A stretch of DNA of 64,000 nt from Fratercula arctica (taxonomy: Eukaryota; Chordata; Aves; Charadriiformes; Alcidae): positions 29,383,589-29,447,588 of the forward strand of contig CANTUZ010000011.1 in assembly GCA_947846985.1 (NCBI GenBank), in the 5' to 3' direction. This document shows, one piece after another, positions 40,820 to 50,603 of this stretch (positions within the stretch are counted from its first letter, which is position 1; each line of letters opens with the position of its first letter). The notes below the pieces were generated by a model. That model saw only the letters and a program-made list of their open reading frames with translations. It searched no databases and was not told the DNA's origin. A program made the translations under genes and the position numbers.

Positions 40820-43800
40820 GATTAATGCAGGGCACCCAGTAACCCAGAATATTCTGTATTGGGTCTGATACCAGCACCAGATTCCTGAATGGTAGGACAT
40901 ACAAGCCCAAGAGTTACATTTTATAAACAAGTGCTATTCCAAGATCTCATTAAGGCATTGAGATCTTTTCAAACCACCAGTCTTGCAGTCTGCCTACAAT
41001 TGAGACTGCAGACAGCACAGCATCATTAGGCAAAACTACTCTTGTCACCAGCTAAGGCAAAAAAATCCTTCATTATGTTACATACTTGTAAATGTCCAAA
41101 TATGCAGTCTCGACAACAAAACAGCGAGCATATACACCAAATACCACAGTAACTGTTGTTACCCTGCTTTATGTTTAGTCAGTTCAGTTTTCTCTAGTGG
41201 TGGATTCGGGTTTTGCTGTAAGATTTTTTACACAGTACTGCATTCCTTTGTTATGCTGTTCAGAAAGGTTATGGTTTTCATGAACTTCCGTGATCACTGA
41301 ACCACTTGCTGGTGTCCAACCAATTGTAATGAAAGTGAAACCTGCATCCATGCCAAAAGATTACATTGAAATAGGAAAACACAGCAAGCAATCTACAAAA
41401 TCCACTGGAATAGTACCCTATGACCCCAAACTAGGTAGCACAGAAAGCTACTTTTAAATCAATACTTAATTTGGCAGAAAAATCAATTTCCCTCCTTCTG
41501 CAATCCATAAAATTCCTCAGGAAAAAATTACCCCTCACATATTAGCAGCCCTTTCACCCTACAGGTTTAGAAATTAATTACAACAGACAATTTCAAGCCC
41601 TGTAACAGGTTGGGACAACATGCTATAAGGAATTTTGCAACCTGTGAATTAAAACATGGATTAGATGTGATGTGAACACATAAAGATTTCCTAATTTCCC
41701 TAGTCTCCCTTTGGTAAAGGCAAACACCGCTTTTTTAGTTACAGCTGTCTACAGTTTCAAGCAGTATCCGTGTTTCATTCCTTGAAAATGCTCACCTTTT
41801 TGCAGATACAGTGCAGGACACAAACAATCCTACATAACAAAGCTTGTTCTGCCAGCATCCAAATAATTTCTCTTAAGGCAGCGACATCTGGCCTTTATTC
41901 TTCCACATGGGTATTCCAGCCCTCCTGCGAAATAGTTAAGGAGCTTTACTGCACGGCACACAGAGTTCACAGAATCCTATCAGTAAGCACGTGCCCTTGG
42001 GTATGGATGTTCCATATTTGACTGTCTGGGCAATCTCTTCATCTCTGAACTTTCCTTTACACTTAAGATAGCTTGCTGTTAAATATGTTTTAAAATACAA
42101 TCTATAGAATAGTATTGATCTAGCCAAGATTCTGCTTCATATTTAATAAATACATGGTTCTTTTTAGAATGTTTGCCTGCATAATAGACTGAATTCCTTA
42201 GCATACGCATGACAGAGCCTGCCTTTTCATTACATCACTGGTTTGCTGCTATTCTAACCTCCATTCCTTTTCCCCAAGTAACTCTTTACCTTTTTTTTTT
42301 TTTAAGACTGTTGGACATTTCTTTCCTGAATTTAGATTGTCTACACTTTTTAAAGGCTTCAAAGTCTTTGCGGAGATACAGTCACATTTTATCAAAGAGG
42401 TCCAGCCTCTGAGAGGTTGTTTTCTTCCACTGTAACCCACAGCTCAGATCTTTACACTTTTTGTATTCACAGTCCCATATTGTTTCTGACAGAAGTTCAA
42501 TAAAATTGTCTTTCTACCTACAATATCAGGGTTATCAATGTTGTTGGAACTGAGTGTTATAGACCTACACTCTATCTTCTGAGAAACTTGAACTCCCGTC
42601 TGCCTTATTATACAGTAGGCCGCTGGCAAAAGGTACCAGTACATCTCCTATAAATTGATGCATTGCTTCTACTGTTTTCAGCTAATTAATGTATGTCATA
42701 ATTCCTGCATGTTTCCCTTTTACACAGAATCAAATGGTTAGATATCAAAAAGGTGGAGCATTACTGTTACTATTGCTCCCTTTGGTATTGCCTCTCTTGC
42801 TATGAATCTTTTTAAAGTGGGTTGTTTCACCACTTTTTCTCTTTATTCCTGCATGTTATTATTTAAAGTCTTCCCTGTTTTAGGCACTTCTTTTCAATTT
42901 TTATCTTTAACTACATGTCAAAGTTATCACACAGTGTTAAAATGCGGCCCCCTGGCTTCCCACAGCATCAAACAGAAGATGCAAAGACTGTTTTAAGGCT
43001 TCACTTTATTCTTTTGCTCTTAGACACATACAGGTTCCACTATGTACTGCAGAGGTGCACACAATTTGAAAATTAAAAAGGCAAACTGGTATTTACATAC
43101 ATAGATTGATGATGCAGCAATAGATAGACCTCATATATTTGCTGAAGGCAGCGCAACCAGAAATTTGATCCTACCTAGCCAAAACCACCCTATCCTGCTT
43201 GCTTCCAGGATCCCATTATATTAAAGTAATTTTTTAATTAATGGAAATTTTGAGGCTGTATGCAGTGACTGAACTCAGTGACCTACGAGATCATTTACAA
43301 TTCTAATATGCTATTTTTCATCCTTTATTTTTATCCGTCTTTTGTTTTCTAGACTTGAACACTGTTAATTTCATTTTAATCTTTTATTATCCTTCCTCCA
43401 CTCATTGCTGTATTTACCACTTACTATAAATTTTTCTATTTGGTTTTACATTTGGAGACAAGCAGACATGACCAGAGAAAAGGAATGAGGAACAGTGAAG
43501 GACTGGGATAGCACCATAGGCTGAGAGGGACTGGCACTCAGGACTCATACTCTACAGTGTCACCCATAAGACTCAGCCTATGATCTTGTTTCCTGTTCTT
43601 CAGTCACCTACAATGGGACTATTTTAGTGACTTTGTTGCAGTTTCACTACCCTCGTGCATTATTTTGGGGGATGCTGCATGTGGTGTATCTTTCACATAG
43701 AGATTAAGTTATTCTCGAGGAAATTTATATTTCCTAGCTCAAGTTCTATAGTTGACACAAGAATAATTACAAAGTAATATGCACGTGATGAGATATTTAC

Positions 43801-44621
43801 AGTTTTCTGAAAAAGAGGCTACAACCCAACAAAAACAGACTAGAGCAACCATATTATCAGGGAGCAAAACTGAAAGTGTGAGGGCTCATCTGACTTGAAG
43901 GTACTCTACTGAAGTTGTAAGACTAATCAGTGAATAAGAAAAGATGTATTTGGCCCAATTCTATTTCAGTTTAACTTAGAAGAGTATCCTAGCCATGAAA
44001 ACATAAATGCTCCCTGCTTCACTGCCGTAATAGCGATTTTATTCCTGACATATGTCAGCATGAGCTCAGATATGTTACTCAGGAAAAATTAATAAGACAA
44101 AAAAAACCTCCATTCAGCTCTGCTAGCTATAACAAGTTTCGATTTGTCAAATGGTTTTATGGTTAAATGAAATGTTAATGATAAAACAACCTTTCTGAAC
44201 AGCTGGATACACCATCCATGTGCTGGGTGTGACATCCATCTTTAGCAAATAATGGTTGGGGAGGTAATCTGCGTGGATGAGAAAATGAATATACTATTTC
44301 ATTGTTAAGAAGTACTGTTGCAATAAAGAGGAAACGAAAAAACACTTAAAATTATGCTTTACCTGTGATAAGGTAACTTTTGGTTTTTAAATGTTTTCAC
44401 TTGAACACTATCAACTATTTAGGCTTAGGGATAAGTTCTTAAGAGTTATGCCTTATGAAATGCTTTTTTAAAATTAATTGCAAAAACATTAATGGTTGTT
44501 TTTTCATTAAGTAGACCACTGCTAAAAAGCCTAGCTACAATCTAGCTTTTTATGCACCCTGGGAAGACATGAGAAAGGCAGCACCCTGAAATCCTGCATA
44601 CCTGTAACAGATACAGGGTTT

Positions 44622-45099
44622 CCTCAGCACAGGAAAGACACGGACCTGTTGGAGTGGGTCCAGAGGAGTGCCACAAAAATGATCAGAAGGATGGAACGTC
44701 TCTCTTATAATGACAGGCTGAGAGAGTTGGGGTTATTTAACCTGGAGAAGAGAAGGCTCCGGGGAGACCTTATAGCCCCTTCCAGTACTTAAAGAGGGCT
44801 TATAAGAAAAATGGGGACAGACTTTAAGAGGGCCTGTAAGCAAGAAGACATGGGGTTTTAAACTAAAAGAGGGAAGATTTAGACTAGATATAAGGAAGAA
44901 ATTTTGTACCATAAGGGTGGTGAAACATTGGAACAGATTGCCTGGAGAGGTGGCAGATGCCCCATCCCTGGAAACATTCAAGGTCAGACTGGACGGGGCT
45001 CTGAGCAACCTGATCTAGTTGAAGATGTCCCTGCTTATTGCAGAGGGGTTGGACTAGATGGCCTTTAAAGGTCCTTTCCAACACAAACTATTCTATGAA
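44622..45099 (+). mobile_element. CR1 LINE, 5'-truncated 3' fragment
   Basis: The segment reads GTGGGTCCAGAGGAGTGCCA, then CAGGCTGAGAGAGTTGGGGT, then TTTAACCTGGAGAAGAGAAG, then GGAACAGATTGCCTGGAGAG and GGGGTTGGACTAGATGGCCT. It ends TTCCAACACAAACTATTCTA TGAATG. This is the ORF2 C-terminal and 3' UTR part of a CR1 retroposon, in plus orientation and truncated at its 5' end as most copies are. A short internal duplication is visible: AAGAGGGCTTATAAG followed by AAGAGGGCCTGTAAG. The terminal ATTCTATG repeat is reduced to about one and a half units. No intact frame remains. Confidence 0.93.
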
Positions 45100-47029
45100 T
45101 GTTTGGAAGCCTAAGAAGGAATGTCCTTTGAAATGAGCCTCTCTTCCTCTATCCTTTTTTATTTTGCAGTTCACTCACCTTCCCTCCTTACTTGTGAGGA
45201 CAGCGTGTTGGGACTATTCCTTAGCTGTTCCCAAACTCCTGCATCCCAAGTGAGTTTCCTAACAATAATCCATATTGTGTACCTCTTCTCTCACACACCT
45301 ACACACATATCCTTGTACCCCATACTCGAAGAAAGCTGGCTGTTACTTGCTATGCAACAAGAGAGCATAGCCTCTTCAGAGACCTCTTTGATCTAATTTT
45401 TCTTTAGTTTACATATACATAGAAGGAAACTGAATATGAAGACAATGAACCTCTATACCTTTTCTCATCATACTTTAAAGATCAGGTATCTTCTATCCTA
45501 GAGATACAAAAAAATTCTTGGTGACTAACCTCGACTGTGCGTTTGCACAGTGTTTTTCCATTTACTAAATCTAAACAATAAAAAATATAGTAAAGAAGGT
45601 TCTCCACTATTTATATTACATAGTGAAAGTGCTCCTCATAGCATTAAATGATAGCGTTGCATGCAATCCGCACACATTATCTGAAAGCTTATGTAGCTGT
45701 TATATATATAAACCTAATGCAGACAGCCATAATAGTTTGTATGAATAGGAAACACTGTGCTTACTGAACCACAGTCATGAAACTAAAAATGAAATTATAT
45801 TTCTTCCATCATAATACCAAAGTCAGTATATAATATTCTGAAGAATAAGGAAACAGTAATACCTAGGTTAATACTGGGTACCATACATTATTGCTCAATG
45901 CTATCAAAAAGCTGCATCTTCGGATTCTTTATTGAAACATATTACATTACATAATTGTCATGACAAAGACAAAACTGTTCAATTTCAGATTTTTCTAGCA
46001 CCTCAGTTTTTATGAAATTGCAGGGTTTTTTCTAATAGAAGTATAATTTATTTGCTGATTAAATTCCAATAAAGGAGTTGTTCAGTCCTGATTTTTTTTT
46101 ATAAACACATCTAGGAGTAAGGAGTGTAAGTTCTAAGCACTGACAGGAGCATCCTCCTTTGTTCCCACTGACATCCTGGACCAGAAGATGGGGATTTGAC
46201 TGTTTTGCTTATCTGACTACTTCATCATAAACCACTGAATAAATAATGTTCAGCATGACTAATGGAAGCACATAATGCTAAGCTCTGCATGCTTCAATAG
46301 AGGTGAATTTAATATGAACTGTTGTAAAATTGCAAGGGTATTTCATCTGCTACTCAATTTTTGCAACTTTTTTTTCAAACCATCATTGTTAATTGCTAAT
46401 TTGTGTGAACTATTTAAAGTCAACTCTCCATTTCTCACAGGTGGATTATCCAGACTGTGCATTAACCAAAACCAGACACAGAAATGCTCAGTGGGCTCAC
46501 ATAGAGGTTGTATCTGCAAAGACCAGGCCATTTGACTCTTGAACTTGGTTCAGATGGAAGACACAAAACACCTGTGTCCACAACAGTCCTTAAGTCATTC
46601 CTGATGGGTGGAATGAGGTATTTTCACAAATCTGGCTTCTGGGACTCACTTTCATGAAGCTACAGGTCAGACTGGTAACTCCATGTGACGAGCCATGAGC
46701 TGTCAGGGCTCTGGTCCTAAGCACCATCCCGCAGGTGAGCCTGAATTCAGTCTGGCACTAACTAACAGGTTTTACCTGTGGATGAAGAATGAACAGAGGC
46801 ATTTTGTGGAGTTCAGATTAAAGTGCCTATGAAGAGTCAGCTGGATCCCAGCAGGGCTTATTAGCGCTTATTATCTTGGGTTAATTACCTTTTCCTATTA
46901 AGAATAATAAAAAAAAAAAAGAAGTGCTTTTAGTCATGAAAAAAAACTCAGAAGGCAGATCAGCCAGGGCAGTACCTCCAGCAGTTCAAGGCTGTCACCT
47001 TACACAACCCAGCTCCTCCACACAGCGTT
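45100..47029. other. Upstream flank of the CpG-island promoter
   Basis: AT-rich until about 46.9 kb, then an abrupt rise in GC. No exon of an opposing gene was recognised on the minus strand, so a divergent gene pair is not supported within this distance. Distal promoter elements may lie here but none is distinctive by eye. Confidence 0.45.
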
Positions 47030-47333
47030 GTCCCCATCGCTCCCAGCCATGGCCTTCCCCACAAAGCCCCCTCCTGCTCTAAGCCCCGGCCCCCCGCAGC
47101 CGTGCTCGGCACGGGTACCCCCAACCCGCCCTTCCCTCACACCGGTTCCAACCGCGCACCCTGCCCCAACATGTCCTCCCCACACGGAACCCCACCCCGT
47201 CCGCCCCTCACAACCCGCACGTCCCCTCTCCTCCCCTCTGGCGGGGTGGGCGCCGCGGGGCCGCGCCGAGCTTCCGCCCGGGGAGCGGGGCAGGGCGGAG
47301 ACAGCGGCCGCCGGGCGGGCGGGCGGCGCGGCT

Positions 47334-47344
47334 AAGATGGCGGC
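47334..47344 (+). promoter_or_regulatory. YY1-type motif overlapping the start codon
   Basis: AAGATGGCGGC matches the YY1 consensus AANATGGCGGC exactly and contains the ATG of exon 1. YY1 motifs at this position are typical of nuclear genes for mitochondrial, ribosomal and other housekeeping proteins. This supports the choice of start and the plus-strand direction of transcription. Confidence 0.75.
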
Positions 47345-47420
47345 TCGCCTGGCTGGGCAGGCGTGGGTTGCGCTGCGGGACCTGGCCCTGAGATCCGCCT
47401 GCCTGCGGGGCAGCTTCCCG
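47337..47420 (+). CDS. First coding exon of an unidentified gene, probable mitochondrial presequence (partial)
   Basis: An ATG in strong context (A at -3, G at +4) opens 28 codons that end at a consensus donor, GTGAGTGAG, in phase 0. The peptide starts MAARLAGQAW and ends SACLRGSFP. It has four arginines, one aspartate, no glutamate or lysine, and alternating hydrophobic and basic residues. That is the composition of an amphipathic mitochondrial targeting sequence. The CpG island and the YY1 motif fit a nuclear-encoded mitochondrial or housekeeping protein. What is seen: start, donor and promoter context. What is inferred: mitochondrial destination. I compared it from memory with several mitochondrial proteins (for example NDUFS4, whose human exon 1, as I recall it, ends in another phase) and found no match, so no symbol is given. 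The remaining exons lie beyond the window unless the 61.5-kb candidate is used. Confidence 0.72.
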
Positions 47421-47429
47421 GTGAGTGAG
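47421..47429 (+). other. 5' splice site of exon 1
   Basis: CCG|GTGAGTGAG is a near-consensus U2-type donor, directly after a phase-0 codon. It sets the end of the coding exon. Without it the frame would run on into the GC-rich island to about 47,951. Confidence 0.75.
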
Positions 47430-48639
47430 CCCCGGCCCTGGCCGCCGCGTCCCGCCGGCACTGCTGGTGGCCCGGGCGCTGAGGGAGGGCGGCGGGCCGT
47501 GCACGTGGCGCGCTGGGGAGCCTCTCCTCAGGAGCCGCCCTCGCTCCCCGGCCCCTCCGCCGCCGCTTTCCGCCCCTCGAAGCCACTTTTCCTCCGGGGC
47601 GGCCTCGTAGCCTCCCGCTGTAGGGCGGAGGCAGGTGGAGGGGGACTTCTCGCTTTCCACCTCGGCGGCGCTCGGGCTGCCGATCAGATTTCGTCGCCTG
47701 GAGGATGCGTTGAGCCCGGCTGCGCTTTTGGCGGGCAGCCCTCGCTCTATCGAGCCCGGCGCTCCCAGGGGCCGGGGCAAAGGTCCGGTAGCGGCACTCG
47801 GCCGGGCTGGGGCTGCACCCACCACAGTGTCAGTAGCTCTGAACGCCTCCCTGCCCCTAAAACTAAAAGTTCTTTTCATCATTTCAGTAGCAGAACTAGT
47901 GACGCTGCACGTGAAGTGGTATCGTTTATGGAAACACATTTCGGGTGGTAGCGGGAGGTTGGCTTTGGCTTCGTGCTGGTGGCTGAGGTGAGGCCAGGGT
48001 GCGGATGCCCGGTTGTGCTCGCCCGGGAAGACCAGTCGTCGCCCTTCCTTCCCAGTGGTCTTGGCTCCCAGAAGTGCGGTGGTGAAGAGTAGATGGGCCT
48101 CCTTGAAGGGCTCGTGTTCAGGAGCTCTCTTGAGCTATAGTGGGAGTTCTTTATTCACCTCGACAGCAGACATGCTGAGGTAAGATGAGATATGTACATT
48201 TTAGACAGCTCTGGTGCCTTTGGCAAACAATCTCTTTTATTCTGTCTTTTTATTAGATCGGTAGCCGTAATGGGAATCTACTTTGGTCCCCGCTTCTGAG
48301 CATAAGTATTTTCCCACAAGCAGAAGCCTCTGGAGTGAACAAAATGTATTTCTGGCCAGTTCGGCTCCGTGGGTGCCGCTGCTGGGGGATGCTCCTGGCT
48401 GCCAGTGTACGGCTGTGTGGGATGGCTGTCGGATAAAGCGTGGTGTTGGTGCCGAACCTAACTTGCACCATATATCTACATTTGTGTGGTTTATCTTTTA
48501 ACCCGAAGGAAGTTAGCTAGCTCGGTTTTAAACCTGAAATCTTTGTTGCCCAACTTTCCTTTTTTAATGGTGGGCAAACTATTTGGCAATTCTGTGCAAT
48601 TAATTGATTTAGTATATGTCTGTTTCATGTATGTATATA

Positions 48640-48745
48640 CACGCACACTGACAAGGAGAGCATATATGTGTGTATACACATACACATAATTATGTATATA
48701 CAAATCTGTGTATATTTATCTGTGTACATACATACATATTTCAGT
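48640..48745. repeat. Alternating purine-pyrimidine (TG/TA/CA) rich stretch
   Basis: Degenerate TATATGTGTG / TATACACATA / GTACATACAT tracts extend over about 100 bp and include the perfect palindrome TGTGTATACACA. It is an old, decayed microsatellite with potential for Z-DNA or a small cruciform. It contains chance frames on both strands. Confidence 0.75.
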
Positions 48746-50579
48746 CTATTTGTGTTGATGGGCAATCCTGTCAGCCCCAACAGTGTTTGGTGCGTATATG
48801 GTTGCAGATGTGTTCCTGCCACGATGGCTTATGTGACCCTTATCCTACAAAAATGTGCTCGGAGGTAACCTCCCTGTTTTTCTGTGCATCCCTGCTCTGA
48901 TATGGAGGGATTTTGTAGGACTTGAGCATGGAGCGTTGTCTGGACAAAGTCATCTTGGAGCGAGGTGTAGAAGGTGTTTTGGGTGAGCTTGGTTTCAAGC
49001 CGTCTCTATCTGGCGCTGCAGTGGGGATTTGAGGGAGAGGGGGAAATTACGAGTTCACTCTCTGTTCTGTCATCTCTCAAGGCGTGGAGCGATCCTGTAA
49101 GTTACCCCCCTGAAATCGCTGGGTATCAACTCAGATTCTCAAGAGTATTCTTAGGATATTAAGGTGGCCAACTTTTTAAAAAACTTTATCTTTCTTTGTG
49201 TGTTACTTATGAATACAGAGTTCAATATCTCTATTTCATAAATCACATTATATTATTCTGTTTCTGAACTCTGACAGATACTGAGAGCACATCCCAAGAA
49301 TGGTGCTTTCCGAGTATGTTATTTTCAAGAACCGCATCAATACTGTATAACAACAAATCAAGTTCTTAATTTCAAAGGAAAACGCTTTCCTGTGGAAAGG
49401 TCTTCATTTTTGCTATGTTACATTATAGAATTCCCATCTAAATAACCTCCTAATCTCCCTCTCTCTCAAGACTTCAAACTGTAAATAAGTTCATCAGTCA
49501 GAGCCTGGATTTCGGTGCTACAAAGTAGGATAAAGCATCTGATAGTAAGAGAAGTCCTTCTGTTGAAAGAGTTTCTCGCATTTGTATCTTTCACTACTTA
49601 GCTCAGACCAGAAGTTATGCACTGTTCTTTGATTTATTTATTTACCATAAACCAGCAAAACTTGTCCTCTTCTCGAAGCCTTTTCACAGATAAGGGTCTT
49701 CCATATGGTAAGGATATAATCAAGAAATGTCAGACTTAAACTTTGTTGTTTTGGTAACCTTATGTGAGTAGATACTTGCTGAGGTTTAAAATATTTCCTC
49801 ATAACCTTCATGACTTACTGTTGGAGTGGTGTTTGTAAGCTTTGTATCTGTTACAAAATTTCTTGTTATTTCAAAACTGTTGATGTTGTTCATAGCTGTG
49901 TTGAAACAACTTTTTGAGAAGTTTGGTTGTCATTATAATCTACACACAAACATTTTGCTGTCTAACCATTTTAGGGGTGGACTGAATGGTACTTGATCAT
50001 ATCACATGAAAATATTTTATTGTCCTTCTGCTTTGCCTTTGGATCTTTTTACAACTGTTAAACATTTTTTACTCTTTTTACTTTTTATATTCTTGATAGA
50101 TTCAGTTCTTTGTGCTTTTGGAGTTTAAATCTGACCAAGTGTTTCAAGAAGTTAAAAGATAGATTTCAGTTGTCTGCAGTGCATGTGGACAAGTGTATTT
50201 AGACCTGCTCTTACTGGAGCAATATTTGTAAAGAGCTGTGACAAACGCTCCAGGGACCACTCTGCAGCAGAATTCAATCTTGTTGGCTAGCAACAAATAG
50301 TCTCCATTGAAGGCTGTTTATTTGAATGGGAGTTGGATTGGGCCCTTTGGGACAATGCCATGTTTTCAAAATAGCTTCAGATGCAGTGGATTTCAGCGAT
50401 GAATATAAATAAGGAACAATTAAATTAGAATTATATAAAAAAATGCTTAAGGTAACTCTCTCCAGTTTTCTAATACAGTGAGCAGATTGACTGGTGGATT
50501 ATGCAGCCCTGTCCTAGCCTTCAGAATGGTCCTCGGTCCTGCCATAAAATCTCCAAATTTCATGCACATTGAAAATATT

Positions 50580-50603
50580 AAAAAAAAAAAAAAGGGGGGG
50601 GGG
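50580..50603 (+). repeat. A14-G10 homopolymer junction
   Basis: Fourteen A residues run directly into ten G residues, followed by TGAGGGGAAGAGGAG. A purine-only tract, unstable in replication and in assembly. Confidence 0.85.

Larger units (their letters stand above)
34265..44621. other. AT-rich intergenic DNA, no recognisable gene
   Basis: No coding exon was recognised. It holds a G-rich tract (35,441), a candidate conserved block (36,360-36,560), a reverse LTR-like end (36,827), a T22 run (36,957), an AC/AT microsatellite (37,842) and two small tandem duplications (39,182 and 40,771). The rest is unremarkable AT-rich sequence with short chance frames. Confidence 0.5.
47030..47860 (+). promoter_or_regulatory. 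CpG island and TATA-less promoter
   Basis: GC content and CpG density rise sharply relative to the surrounding 46 kb. Multiple CG dinucleotides, GC-boxes (for example GGGCGGGCGGGCGGCG at about 47,313) and a CTTCCGCCC ETS-like site precede the ATG. No TATA box is seen. This is the usual architecture of a broadly expressed housekeeping-type promoter, and transcription probably starts within about 100 bp upstream of 47,337. The island covers exon 1 and the first few hundred bases of intron 1. Long open frames on both strands over it reflect depletion of AT-rich stop codons. Confidence 0.85.

Noticed and set aside
44733..45084. Minus-strand frames of 91 and 66 codons
   Set aside because: They are antisense to a CR1 fragment and have no independent support.
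46420..46452. Acceptor-plus-donor motif TTTCTCACAG|GTGGAT as another recursive site
   Set aside because: It lies upstream of the recognised promoter, so it is outside the inferred transcript. GTGGAT is a weak donor.
47000..47461. 153-codon minus-strand frame suggesting a divergent gene
   Set aside because: Same low-complexity GC-driven composition, and no further minus-strand exons were recognised upstream to about 45 kb.
47208..47939. 243-codon open frame on the minus strand over the island
   Set aside because: Composition is arginine/proline/glycine/alanine-rich, as expected for any frame of GC-rich DNA. No domain or splice context was seen. It is a shadow of the island.
47028..47951. 307-codon open frame through the CpG island, plus strand
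   Set aside because: It runs through a consensus donor at 47,421 into intronic GC-rich DNA. Only codons from 47,337 to 47,420 have start, donor and promoter support.
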